The notes under the pieces were generated by a model. It worked only from the letters and a program-made list of their open reading frames with translations. It was not told the origin of the DNA and searched no databases. The translations under genes were made by a program, and so were the position numbers. Positions 26,970-35,654 of a stretch of DNA of 64,000 bases are shown here, in pieces (position 1 is the stretch's first letter; each line of letters opens with the position of its first letter). The stretch spans positions 52,849 to 116,848 of the forward strand of contig NZ_JACDUS010000012.1 in the NCBI RefSeq assembly GCF_013761005.1, written 5' to 3'. The DNA is from Desulfosalsimonas propionicica (GTDB lineage: Bacteria > Desulfobacterota > Desulfobacteria > Desulfobacterales > Desulfosalsimonadaceae).

Positions 26970-27488
26970 TTAAAATTCGATCCCCATTCTCGCATGAACG
27001 CCTGCTTCCATATAATGTCGTCGGGCCGTGAACTCTGTAACGCTTTCAGCAAGACTGATGATATTTTTTGAGGCATACCGACCGGTAATCAGTAGCTTGA
27101 GACGGGACGGTTTGTTAATCATCAAGTCGACAATTTCATGTTCCTCTATCACGCCTAATTTAATCGCCACGTTAGCCTCGTCCAGAATCACGAGATCGTA
27201 CCGATCAGAGATAATGATTTCCCGAGCCCGTTTCAACCCCTGGTTACCAGCCTTAATATCTTCAGGTTCAGGCATTTCATTTGTAAATCGGCCCAGGCCG
27301 AACTGCTCGACCTCGATCAAGTCGGAAAACCTCTTCAGGGCTTTGATTTCGCTGTAATTTCCCTTTTTGACGAATTGCAGGATGAACACTTTCAAGTTAG
27401 CCCCGGCAGCCTGGATTGCCAAGCCTATCGCTGAAGTGGTCTTTCCTTTCCCGTCGCCCGTAAACACTTGCACGTTAGCAATTTTCAT
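26970..27488 (-). CDS. Corrinoid (cob(I)yrinic acid a,c-diamide) adenosyltransferase, CobO/BtuR type
   Basis: A 172-residue P-loop adenosyltransferase that attaches the 5'-deoxyadenosyl group of ATP to cob(I)alamin or its precursor. The modified Walker A TGDGKGKTTSAIGLA sits at residues 10-24; DLVILDEANVAIKLGV (Walker B region) and LLITGRYASKNII are the other family blocks. I chose the ATG preceded by GGGGGAGGAAAT. Length matches small CobO-type proteins. It lies alone, convergent with the DUF72 gene, at the point where base composition changes. It could support corrinoid metabolism needed by the methyltransferase system 30 kb away, though those proteins use methyl- rather than adenosyl-corrinoids. 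Confidence 0.9.
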   Translation of the reverse strand: MKIANVQVFTGDGKGKTTSAIGLAIQAAGANLKVFILQFVKKGNYSEIKALKRFSDLIEVEQFGLGRFTNEMPEPEDIKAGNQGLKRAREIIISDRYDLVILDEANVAIKLGVIEEHEIVDLMINKPSRLKLLITGRYASKNIISLAESVTEFTARRHYMEAGVHARMGIEF

Positions 27489-28201
27489 ATTTCCTCCCCC
27501 TACCAAGAGGTGTTAACAGATTTGATAATCACAGGATACTATGGGTTGAGCAATTCTTAACTCAAAATTTTTGTATCAATTGTACCAACCAAAAAAAAAG
27601 TTAAAAAACGGAAGCCCATCAAAATCAAACATACACAAATTACACTGCTAAATCAAACAGTAAGCATCGAAACAGCAGACAGTTTTCCAAATATATTTTT
27701 TTGAATTTAAATCGGCAACATGCGCAACGCTACAGGTATCTTCAAAACTAAAGCGCCAGAGTTTTAACCATTTCGATACCCTCGTGGTTAACCAATCAGA
27801 AGGGATTGCCGCAATGTCCATTCTATGCGCCGGAATTCCAGCCATTATTGTTTGCAAATTGTTCCGCGTCGTCATCTCCGGCAGGTGAAAACAAACTCAA
27901 TGGTACGCCGCGCTGAGTTAATTGCCTCTTGCCGGGCATATACCCGAAGCACAGACAATTGCCGCCCGGTTCTTTTTCCTTTACCATTTAAAAGGAGAAA
28001 AACAGGTTGGACTTTCGCACGGCATGCGCTGAACCGCCGACAAAATCAGATGGCAACAAAAGCCTTTACATACAAGTGGAATGCTGGTATTTTTAAATGA
28101 AGTAAAGAGTAACCCCTAATATACTTAAAGCCTGACGCAACCAAGACCCCTATCACTACGCTTCGCTCCGGGGCGTAGCCAATCACATAAGAGGAGCCAA
28201 C
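27489..28201. other. 713-bp gene-free region
   Basis: No convincing gene. A 75-codon opening on the minus strand (27648-27875) has its GGAG directly against the ATG and no recognisable content. Near the right end CTACGC...GCGTAG can form a short hairpin just before the AAGAGGAG ribosome binding site of the next gene. The region is AT-rich in its left half. It could be the scar of a lost gene. Confidence 0.5.
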
Positions 28202-29653
28202 ATGATCGAGTCCCCCCTGTTGGAAAACCTGACTGGCTATATCAGTGGTCGCTGGACTGATAATGAGCATGGCAACACTTACGATGTTTACAACCCCGCC
28301 AAAGGAGAAGTGGTGGCTCAGGTTGCGTCCATGTCAGAGGGTGAAGTAAACGCCGCTGTAGATGCCGCTAAATCCGCGCTTCGGCTGACCAGTCCCTATA
28401 GTATTGCAACCCGTCGTAAATGGCTGGAAGACATCCGGGACACCCTCAGGAATAACAAGGAAGAGATGGGCCGAATCCTCTGCATGGAGCATGGCAAACC
28501 ACTCAAAGAAGCCCGGGGTGAGGTGGATTATGCAGCGAGTTTTTTTGATTACTATTCCAAACACATCCAGCTGCTGGATTCCCACACTATCCCCGAGAAG
28601 CCCAAGGACTGCACTTGGACTATACATTATCGTCCCATCGGTGTGGTTGGGCTGATCACGCCCTGGAACTTTCCGATTGCCATGATTGCCAAGAAGCTAT
28701 CCGCGGCATTGGCAGCTGGCTGTCCCTCTGTCATCAAGCCGGCCAGTGAAACACCACTGACCATGATTGCGCTGTTTAGCCTAATGGATAAGCATGTGGA
28801 TTTGTCAGATGGCATGGTTAACCTGGTGATGGGCAAGGCCAGTGTGATCGGCAAGGTGCTGTGTAAAAATCCCGATGTTCCGATGCTCAGCTTCACCGGT
28901 TCCACAGAAGTGGGGCGGAAGCTGATTGTTGATACCGCCGAACAGGTGAAGAAACTGTCCCTGGAACTGGGTGGCAACGCACCGTTCATCGTTTTTGACG
29001 ATGCGGACCTGGATGCTGCCGCCGATAACCTCATTGCCAACAAGTTCCGAGGCGGCGGTCAGACCTGTGTATGTGCCAACCGGATCTTTGTCCACGAGGA
29101 AGTGGCGGACGTATTCTGCGAGAAACTGACCGGGCGTGTCAACACGATGACCGTTGGCGATGGTATGAATGAAGACGTTGACATTGGTCCGCTGGTAAAC
29201 AAGCAGGGCTTCGATAAAGTAAAACGTCATCTGCAAGATGCTCTTGAAAAAGGCGCCAGTTTGATGGCAGGCAAACTGCCGGATGAATTGGGTGAGGGGC
29301 TTTTCTTCCCGCCAACCGTGGTGAAGGGTGTGAGCAGGGAGATGTGCTGTTACCAGGAAGAGACTTTCGGCCCGCTGGTTCCCATCGTGCTGTTTGGTAC
29401 CGAAGAGGAAGTGATTGAGGCAGGCAATGACACTGAGTTTGGTTTGGCCTCTTACGTGTTTACCGCCGACGCAGAACGTGCCCGGCGCGTAACGGCTGGC
29501 CTGCGCTTCGGGCACGTTGGCTGGAATACCGGCACTGGTCCGACATCGGAAGCACCGTTTGGTGGCATGAAGTCCTCTGGTATCGGCCGTGAAGGTGGTA
29601 TAGAAGGCCTTTTGGAGTTCGTCGAAGCACAGACAGTGCCTCGTGGGTTTTAA
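28202..29653 (+). CDS. gabD: NAD(P)-dependent succinate-semialdehyde dehydrogenase-like ALDH
   Basis: A 483-residue aldehyde dehydrogenase. Catalytic Cys is in GGGQTCVCANR (about residue 285), the general-base Glu in LSLELGGNAPFIVFDDADLD, the Asn in TPWNFPIAM, and the C-terminal QEETFGPLVPI and GWNTGTGPTSEAPFGGMKSSGIGREGG follow the SSADH pattern. It would oxidise succinate semialdehyde (or a similar semialdehyde) to the acid. AAGAGGAG precedes the ATG. It is monocistronic. Codon choice here is more GC-rich than in the genes that follow, which may indicate separate origin. Substrate could link to the 4-hydroxybutyrate operon, since 4-hydroxybutyrate oxidation gives succinate semialdehyde, but it lies 3.6 kb away and is not co-transcribed. 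Related ALDHs with other substrates cannot be excluded. Confidence 0.85.
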   Translation: MIESPLLENLTGYISGRWTDNEHGNTYDVYNPAKGEVVAQVASMSEGEVNAAVDAAKSALRLTSPYSIATRRKWLEDIRDTLRNNKEEMGRILCMEHGKPLKEARGEVDYAASFFDYYSKHIQLLDSHTIPEKPKDCTWTIHYRPIGVVGLITPWNFPIAMIAKKLSAALAAGCPSVIKPASETPLTMIALFSLMDKHVDLSDGMVNLVMGKASVIGKVLCKNPDVPMLSFTGSTEVGRKLIVDTAEQVKKLSLELGGNAPFIVFDDADLDAAADNLIANKFRGGGQTCVCANRIFVHEEVADVFCEKLTGRVNTMTVGDGMNEDVDIGPLVNKQGFDKVKRHLQDALEKGASLMAGKLPDELGEGLFFPPTVVKGVSREMCCYQEETFGPLVPIVLFGTEEEVIEAGNDTEFGLASYVFTADAERARRVTAGLRFGHVGWNTGTGPTSEAPFGGMKSSGIGREGGIEGLLEFVEAQTVPRGF

Positions 29654-29798
29654 CTTACCGCTGTTCTTTAATAGTCCTTGAATCTGGACTTGTTAATGGT
29701 CAAGTCCATTCTGTTCAAGCTCAGCTTCGGATAGTCATTATCAAATGGGATGGTGTTTTTGCGAACACTAATAATCTGCCTGCGGAAAGGAGAGGCGA

Positions 29799-31421
29799 AT
29801 GCCGTTAGAGACGGGCAAGACAATTTCGTGTGATGTGCTGGTTATAGGTAGCGGCGGAGCCGGTCTTAGAGCCGCAATTGCTGCAAAATCAACAGGTGCG
29901 GATGTTGTGATGGCCTCCAAGTTGAACATCGGAAAAACATCGAATACCTACATTTCTAAAGGTGTCATGGCCACCTTGGGATTCGGACCCGCTGAAGACA
30001 ATATTGACAAGTATATTGATGATACATTGAAAGTAGGGCGTTTTTTGAACGACCGGGCTATGGTCGAAGCTATCGCCCGACAACAAGAAAATGAAACTGC
30101 TTTTTTACAGCAATGCGGTGCTGCATTTGCCATGGACGGAGACAAACCGATGTTGCTGCATATCCCCGGGCATCAATATCCCAGACATTTGGTCGCAGCC
30201 AATTGGAGGGGTAGTGATATCGTTTTTCCTCTGAAACACTTCGCTGCCAAACAAGGTGTTGTATTTGAAGAACATCTGTTTGTTTCCAGCATTCTATCAT
30301 CAGATGGTCGCGTTTCGGGAGCCTGTGGTATCACAACGGATGGACGTTTCATAACAATATTGGCGCCTGCCGTGGTATTGGCAACAGGAGGGTACTCTCA
30401 AATTTTTATGAACACCAATAATGTTCCTGGTATTACCGGAGATGGGCAGGCCCTTTGTTATGAACTGGGATTACCGCTCAAGGACATGGAATTTGTCCAG
30501 TTTTATCCAACAGCTATGGGCAGAAGAGGCAGTCGTCTCTTGTTGAATGAAAAACTTTTAGCACAAGATGGCGTCTCTCTGAAAAACCAAGCAGGTGAAA
30601 ACATAATTAAAAAATATGGATTTGATGACTTTCTGACCGTAACCCGGGATTTGCTGGCCCAGATAATGATGAGGGAGACTGTAAAAGGAATCGTTGTGCT
30701 GGATCTCACTCATATGCCGTCAGGCATAGATAAGCAACTATCGCATTTGCTCCCTGCCTCCTACTGGAAAGGTGAAAAACGTTTTCAGGTGGTGCCGACG
30801 GCCCATTTCTGCATGGGTGGTGCCATAACAGACGACTATGGACAAACTCCCCTGGCCGGACTTTTTGCCGCCGGGGAAATCGCGGCCGGGGCACACGGTG
30901 CAAACAGACTGGGCGGCAATTCTCTTTCTGAAATTTTTTCCATGGGATCCATTTCAGGCAGCTGTGCGGCTGTACAGACAAAAACACCCCAGAAACCCAA
31001 TGTGATTAAATCTCTTGCCGACAATGAGAGATATAGAATAGATCAGCAGTTTTCTTCAAGGGGCACAGATTCGGACGAACTTCTATCCAATCTAAAACAA
31101 GTAATGTGGCATAAGGCGGGAATCCTGCGCCATAGAGCCCATCTGGAACAGGCGCTGCAAATGCTTGAAAATCCATGGCCGGATATTCGTGTGAGAACTC
31201 CTGCCGAATTGATCAAATCACTTGAACTCTATAACATGCGACTGATTGCCACAGCCGTCTGCAAGGCCGCACTTATGCGAACTGAAAGTCGGGGATCCCA
31301 TTTCCGAACGGATTTTTCCATAGAAGACAACGATAATTGGCTTAAGAATATTATAATCCATAAAACAGAATCTGGCATGACATGCAAAGCACAGCCCGCT
31401 TCCTCGGTCCATCCTGATTAA
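29799..31421 (+). CDS. FAD-dependent flavoprotein of the succinate dehydrogenase/fumarate reductase/aspartate oxidase family
   Basis: A 540-residue soluble flavoprotein. The ADP-binding motif VLVIGSGGAGLRAAIAA is at about residues 14-30; VVLATGGYSQIF, the substrate-loop HFCMGGAI with its conserved His, AAGEIAAGAHGANRLGGNSLSE and the C-terminal ESRGSHFRTDF (anion-binding Arg) all fit the FrdA/SdhA/NadB group. The His used for covalent FAD attachment in SdhA/FrdA is not obvious near ASKLNIGKTSNT, so FAD may be non-covalent. The start has AAAGGAGAGGCGA. There are no partner Fe-S or membrane subunits nearby; it precedes the radical-SAM operon by 520 bp. Function in that pathway is possible but unproven. 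Confidence 0.85.
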   Translation: MPLETGKTISCDVLVIGSGGAGLRAAIAAKSTGADVVMASKLNIGKTSNTYISKGVMATLGFGPAEDNIDKYIDDTLKVGRFLNDRAMVEAIARQQENETAFLQQCGAAFAMDGDKPMLLHIPGHQYPRHLVAANWRGSDIVFPLKHFAAKQGVVFEEHLFVSSILSSDGRVSGACGITTDGRFITILAPAVVLATGGYSQIFMNTNNVPGITGDGQALCYELGLPLKDMEFVQFYPTAMGRRGSRLLLNEKLLAQDGVSLKNQAGENIIKKYGFDDFLTVTRDLLAQIMMRETVKGIVVLDLTHMPSGIDKQLSHLLPASYWKGEKRFQVVPTAHFCMGGAITDDYGQTPLAGLFAAGEIAAGAHGANRLGGNSLSEIFSMGSISGSCAAVQTKTPQKPNVIKSLADNERYRIDQQFSSRGTDSDELLSNLKQVMWHKAGILRHRAHLEQALQMLENPWPDIRVRTPAELIKSLELYNMRLIATAVCKAALMRTESRGSHFRTDFSIEDNDNWLKNIIIHKTESGMTCKAQPASSVHPD

Positions 31422-31941
31422 ACATTCCCGGATATACTCACTGCGTATATCCAGAGATTTTCATTGAGTACTGCTAATTTCTGCGAACTTCTCTTGACAT
31501 TGATTGATATTTTGATTAAATACTAAACAATTGGTAAAAGTAAAATTTAAGTCACTTTTCCGGGCTCCCCAAGGCTGTGTATTCCATGAATCAGCTGCAA
31601 ACTAGTTTTGTAATCCATGCAAAAAACCTGGGATTCAGGAGAATATATTCTTACCCCGAGGACAAGGCCCCCGACTTAAAATTGAGATCCAACAATTGCC
31701 CTTACCGACATATCTCCGACAAAACAGTATTCGGACAGAACGTATAGCGTATTGCGATGTAGAAAATGATAATATACTTTTTTTTAAGAATTAAGTTATA
31801 ATTATTTCTTGCAAATTAGGCTGGCAAGTAGATTTTTCGAATTTCCAACAGATTGAAATTATGCGCAAAGCTCAATTGAGTGCCCCGCGAACTTTTTAAC
31901 GGATAGAATTAAAGAAATAACAAAATTCGGAACCGAGTTTC
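31422..31941 (+). promoter_or_regulatory. 520-bp gene-free region with a candidate promoter and long leader
   Basis: No gene is seen. TTGACA at 31494-31499 and TAAATA at 31517-31522, with 17 bases between, form a plausible sigma-70 promoter. If used, the radical SAM transcript would carry a leader of roughly 410 bases. I could not match the leader to a known riboswitch. It is AT-rich, particularly 31765-31830. Confidence 0.45.
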
Positions 31942-33501
31942 ATGCACGATATAATTACTGAACTACAAAGCTTTGGTGTCCGTCTTGCATTACCCGGGCA
32001 TGAAAGCAAAGGTGGTGCAGGACCTACGGAGGGCAGCGCATTTATTGTTAATGGTGTAGTTTTTTCTGCCCCTATTGCGGGTCATTATATAAAAAAATCC
32101 CCTTATTCATTGCAAAAAGAGGGACAAAATTATCTTCTTTTAAAAAATAATCGGAAGATCGCCTCCATTGATGTTGTAGCAGAACCCAAATTTTATCATT
32201 ACAAAACAGATGATGGTGTTCCATATAGGAAATTCGCGTTGCTCCACGGCAAGGACTGCCTTGCGACAACCGTGCTGCAGAATTGTGTTCACTGGAAAAA
32301 GGGACAGCAATGTGCCTTCTGCGCAACAGAAATTTCCCTTTCAAATAATTCCACTGTAAAATATAAGACGCCCACACAACTGTCGCAGGTTGTACGCGTA
32401 GCATATGAGAATGACAATATAACGCATATTGTCCTGACAACAGGTACTGGGGATCCGCCTGGCAGTGAAATTGCTTATCTTGCCCAATGTACAAAAGCAA
32501 TTAAAGCCCAGGTAGATATCCCTATACAAGTTCAATGCGCGCCGCCACCGGATCTTTCTTTGATTGATCAACTCCATGATGCCGGGGCAGAGGCTGTTGG
32601 CATTCATGTGGAAAGCTTTGACCAAGCCATCCTAAAAGCAGTTGCACCTGCCAAGGCGGATATCGGCCTGGCCCATTATGAAAAGGCGTGGAAAAGGGCA
32701 GTGGATTTGTTTGGTCCAAACCAGGTAAGCAGTTTTCTAATATCAGGGCTTGGCGAAACCCGGGAATCCATCCTTTGGGGAAGCGAATTTCTGGCAGATT
32801 TGGGAGTGTTTCCATTTGTCGTGCCGCTGAGACCGATTCCGGGATCAAAGCTTCAGGATCAAACACCGCCGAATCCTGAATATATGAAAGGGATTTATAA
32901 AGCTGTTGCCAGAATAATTCAAAAAAAGGGGCTTTCATCAAAGGCGGCCAAGGCAGGGTGTGTTAAATGCGGCGCTTGCTCCGCTTTGTCTGTTTATGAG
33001 AGCCTGCTTGCAAACACGACCGGACGCACTGACCCTTTTCCTGAAATTATTTGTCACAGTGCCAGAACGTTAGAGGAAAAAGACAAAGCCTACCAGATCC
33101 GTAAGAAAGTGTTTGTTGAAGAGCAGGCAATATTCAAAAATTCTGATACAGATGAATACGATGAAGATGCTATTCATCTTGTTGCAGAAAAAAAAGGAAA
33201 AATTATCGGAACGGTTAGAATTTATAAAGCCCCTTCAAATGATGGGCACTGGATAGGCGGGCGTCTCGCAGTGGCTATGGATGAACGCCACACCCACGCC
33301 GGGGCTTTTCTTGTAAAAGAAGCGATGAAAAGGGTTAAAAAAAGAGGATGCCGTCTTTTTACTGCTAAAATACAGGAAAACAACGTTCCTTTTTTTATAA
33401 AGTGTGGTTGGGAACCGATTGGGGAGGTAAAAGATCATTTTGGTGTACCTCACCTAGAGATGAAAGCGGACTTGAACCGCGTAGAAGATGACTCAAAATA
33501 A
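31942..33501 (+). CDS. Radical SAM enzyme (MSMEG_0568-like) fused to GNAT acetyltransferase (MSMEG_0567-like)
   Basis: A 519-residue two-domain protein. The N-terminal part (about 1-350) is a radical SAM enzyme whose cluster cysteines are Cys115-x8-Cys124-x2-Cys127, not the common CxxxCxxC; this, the ELQSFGVRLALPG opening and the KAGCVKCGACSALS tail fit, from memory, the MSMEG_0568 family. The C-terminal part (about 370-515) is a GNAT domain (RKKVFVEEQAIF, then GGRLAVAMDERHTHAGAFLVKEA) like the MSMEG_0567 family. In most genomes the two are separate neighbouring genes of the Nit1C cluster (nitD, nitE), associated with nitrilase and cyanide-nitrogen assimilation. Here they are one polypeptide, followed by the third cluster member. 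The reaction is unknown. No nitrilase gene is present in the window. Confidence 0.85.
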   Translation: MHDIITELQSFGVRLALPGHESKGGAGPTEGSAFIVNGVVFSAPIAGHYIKKSPYSLQKEGQNYLLLKNNRKIASIDVVAEPKFYHYKTDDGVPYRKFALLHGKDCLATTVLQNCVHWKKGQQCAFCATEISLSNNSTVKYKTPTQLSQVVRVAYENDNITHIVLTTGTGDPPGSEIAYLAQCTKAIKAQVDIPIQVQCAPPPDLSLIDQLHDAGAEAVGIHVESFDQAILKAVAPAKADIGLAHYEKAWKRAVDLFGPNQVSSFLISGLGETRESILWGSEFLADLGVFPFVVPLRPIPGSKLQDQTPPNPEYMKGIYKAVARIIQKKGLSSKAAKAGCVKCGACSALSVYESLLANTTGRTDPFPEIICHSARTLEEKDKAYQIRKKVFVEEQAIFKNSDTDEYDEDAIHLVAEKKGKIIGTVRIYKAPSNDGHWIGGRLAVAMDERHTHAGAFLVKEAMKRVKKRGCRLFTAKIQENNVPFFIKCGWEPIGEVKDHFGVPHLEMKADLNRVEDDSK

Positions 33502-33514
33502 GGCATATATTTGA

Positions 33515-34576
33515 ATGGTTGACAACGCTAACGGCTCGCCATCTTTATCAGGAAATGACGAATTAGACGATATTGTTCAGGCTGTCCGGAACTATCTTGG
33601 ACTTGTCCGAAAGAATTCCATAAAATATGTTTTTGAGATTCTGAAGCAGACCCATCAGTTCGGTATCCAACTGCCAAACTATGGAGATGATGCGGCTGTG
33701 ATCCCCTGGAAAGGCGAATACCTGCTTTTGGCCGCAGATGGTATGATGGCCGGACTTCTTATCAATGAGCCTTATGCTGCAGGAAAAGCAGCTGTAATGG
33801 TCACAGTTAATGATATTTACGCAATGGGCGGGCGCCCTATTGGCATGGTCAATGTTTTGGCAAGTGGAGATGAGCGCCAGCGAAGCAGTATTGTGAATGG
33901 AATTGAAAAGGGATGCCGGAAACTTCAGGTGCCCATGTTGGGAGGTCATACCCATCCGGACACAGCAACAGGAGAGGCCTCGCTGAGTGTTGCAATTTTA
34001 GGATCTGCCACAAAACTTCTCAGATCTCATCAAGCCAGGGAAGGGGATGATCTGATTCTGGGGATTGATCTCAATGGGCGCCGCGGGTGTAAATCTGTAG
34101 TAAGCTGGGATGCAAATTCCGGGAGCACTCCGGAGCAACTCCTCTTTCGATTGGAGGCTTTGCCAGAAATAGCAGAAAAGGAATTGTCTTGTGCAGCCAA
34201 GGATATCAGCAATGCCGGCATACTTGGCACGATTTCCATCATGCTTGAAAATTCAGGTAAAGGCGGAGAAATTGATATTGAGGCGATACCAAGGCCAATG
34301 AGCATTGGATTAATCGATTGGCTTCATTGCTTTCAGAGTTTTGGATTTATTTTGGCTGTTCAGCCGGAGCATTCCAAAGAGGTGCAGGATCTGTTTCTGG
34401 CAAGAAATATCGATTCTGCAATAGTTGGGAAAGTCACCTCCTCGCCCCTTGTCCGTGTTCACAAGGGTAGCAAAAGAAAAACTCTATTTAATTTTGAAAA
34501 AGAGGAGATTACCGGGATACGTTTTGATCCGAAGTGTTTGGCACCGGGTAAAAATGGATTGAAAAAGGCGTTTTAA
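33515..34576 (+). CDS. AIR-synthase-related protein (sll0787/Nit1C type)
   Basis: A 353-residue protein of the PurM/ThiL/SelD/HypE ATP-binding superfamily. The glycine/aspartate-rich motif NYGDDAAVIPWKGEYLLLAADGM (residues 55-75) and VTVNDIYAMGGRPIGMVNVLASGD are the superfamily hallmarks for ATP and metal binding; GGHTHPDTATGEASLSVAILG follows. It starts 13 bases after the radical SAM-GNAT gene. The position directly after a MSMEG_0568/0567 pair identifies it as the sll0787-type AIR-synthase-like member (nitF in Nit1C naming). By analogy it activates an amide or carboxylate with ATP, but no reaction is known to me for this family. Confidence 0.82.
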   Translation: MVDNANGSPSLSGNDELDDIVQAVRNYLGLVRKNSIKYVFEILKQTHQFGIQLPNYGDDAAVIPWKGEYLLLAADGMMAGLLINEPYAAGKAAVMVTVNDIYAMGGRPIGMVNVLASGDERQRSSIVNGIEKGCRKLQVPMLGGHTHPDTATGEASLSVAILGSATKLLRSHQAREGDDLILGIDLNGRRGCKSVVSWDANSGSTPEQLLFRLEALPEIAEKELSCAAKDISNAGILGTISIMLENSGKGGEIDIEAIPRPMSIGLIDWLHCFQSFGFILAVQPEHSKEVQDLFLARNIDSAIVGKVTSSPLVRVHKGSKRKTLFNFEKEEITGIRFDPKCLAPGKNGLKKAF

Positions 34577-34636
34577 CAATGCTCAAGTTGAAGTGCTCCG
34601 GAAAAGAAGATGTCGGCAAAGACAACTTGCGCGATT

Positions 34637-34662
34637 CATTTCCAAAAAAAATTTTGGAAATG
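34637..34662 (+). other. Perfect hairpin before the binding-protein gene
   Basis: CATTTCCAAAA (34637-34647), four A, then its exact complement TTTTGGAAATG (34652-34662), ending at the GGGGGAG ribosome binding site of the substrate-binding-protein gene. In ABC operons such hairpins often set relative expression of the binding protein; it could also be an operator. Confidence 0.55.
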
Positions 34663-34673
34663 GGGGAGTCTCT

Positions 34674-35654
34674 ATGAAAGCCTCATTGACTAGTATCCGA
34701 ATATTATTTCTTACCCTTTTTTTTGTGATTGTTTTTCTGGCTGTAAGTTGGGCCGGAGATCCCGTTTCTGTCAGGATGGCTTATTTGCAAAATGATATCC
34801 ACCACTTGGCTTTCTGGGTAGCCGAGGAAGAAGATATTTTTGCGGATGAAGGTGTTATTATAGATACTGTTGGGGCTTTTAGAGCCGGACCGGAAATCAT
34901 GTCCGCTTTTGCATCCGGTGACTTGGATATGGCCTATGTAGGACAGTCGCCTGCGACCGTGGGGTTTGCAAATAAAGCTGCAGATGTTGTCGTCGTAGCC
35001 CAGGTAAATACTGAAGGCACTGCCATCGTCATTAAAAAACAGGACGCGGCCAATTTTGAAAGTTTGCAGGATTTGGCGGGCAAAACCATAGCAATACCGG
35101 GTCATGCCACAGTGCAAGAAGCGATTCTGCTAAAAGGCCTGAAGAAAGTGGGATTAAGCAGGAAAGAAATTCATCTAATGGTCCTGAAGCCACCGGATAT
35201 GATTGGCTCGCTTCGCACTGGGCAAATCGATGCCTTTATCGCATGGGAGCCCTATCCCGCTAAAGCAATAACTAGTGGTGTTGGGAAAATGTTGGCTGCA
35301 TCCAAAAAATTATGGCCTGAACACCCGTGTTGCGTACTTGTTGTGGAAAAATCCTTTATGAAGGCGCATCCAAGGATTGTTGAAAGGACCATTCAGGCCC
35401 ACGCCAAAGCCACACAATACGTTTGCCATCATCCGGATAAGGCTGCCCAAATTGCAGTAAAATATACTGGCATGGATGAATTGACAATTCGTAAGGCTAT
35501 GCAAAATGTTCATTTTACCACTGAATTAAATATAGAAGACGCCAAGGAATATGTAAATTTCCTTTCTGAATTGGGCTATATACAAAAACAGGATCCAGAA
35601 GCCTTTATTCGTAATTTCATCCGCCTGGACCTTTTGCCTTCAGAAATTCGATGA
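34674..35654 (+). CDS. ABC transporter substrate-binding protein, SsuA/TauA/NMT1-like
   Basis: A 326-residue exported protein. The chosen start (MKASLTSIR, with GGGGGAG upstream) gives a signal peptide ending near VSWAGDP. The mature part is an SsuA/TauA/NitT-type periplasmic binding protein: VRMAYLQNDIHHLAFWVAEEEDIFADEG opening, MSAFASGDLDMAYVGQSPAT, LAGKTIAIPGHATVQE and the FIAWEPYPAKAI segment with conserved Trp-Glu-Pro. This family binds sulfonates, nitrate, taurine, thiamine precursors and nitrile-like small ligands. Cys residues near PEHPCCVLVVEKSF are family-like. It overlaps the permease gene by four bases. Ligand is not deducible; the Nit1C-type neighbours suggest a small nitrogen compound. 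Confidence 0.88.
   Translation: MKASLTSIRILFLTLFFVIVFLAVSWAGDPVSVRMAYLQNDIHHLAFWVAEEEDIFADEGVIIDTVGAFRAGPEIMSAFASGDLDMAYVGQSPATVGFANKAADVVVVAQVNTEGTAIVIKKQDAANFESLQDLAGKTIAIPGHATVQEAILLKGLKKVGLSRKEIHLMVLKPPDMIGSLRTGQIDAFIAWEPYPAKAITSGVGKMLAASKKLWPEHPCCVLVVEKSFMKAHPRIVERTIQAHAKATQYVCHHPDKAAQIAVKYTGMDELTIRKAMQNVHFTTELNIEDAKEYVNFLSELGYIQKQDPEAFIRNFIRLDLLPSEIR

Noticed and set aside
26728..26973. Short plus-strand frame between the DUF72 and adenosyltransferase genes
   Set aside because: No ribosome binding site and no similarity recognised; overlaps the stop region of the convergent gene.
27489..27700. Cobalamin riboswitch before the adenosyltransferase gene
   Set aside because: I looked for the conserved B12-box type sequence in this leader and upstream of the corrinoid genes and did not see one.
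27648..27875. Possible 75-residue gene on the minus strand
   Set aside because: GGAG directly abuts the ATG, no recognisable content and no conserved neighbour. It may be a remnant, but the sequence alone does not support a gene.
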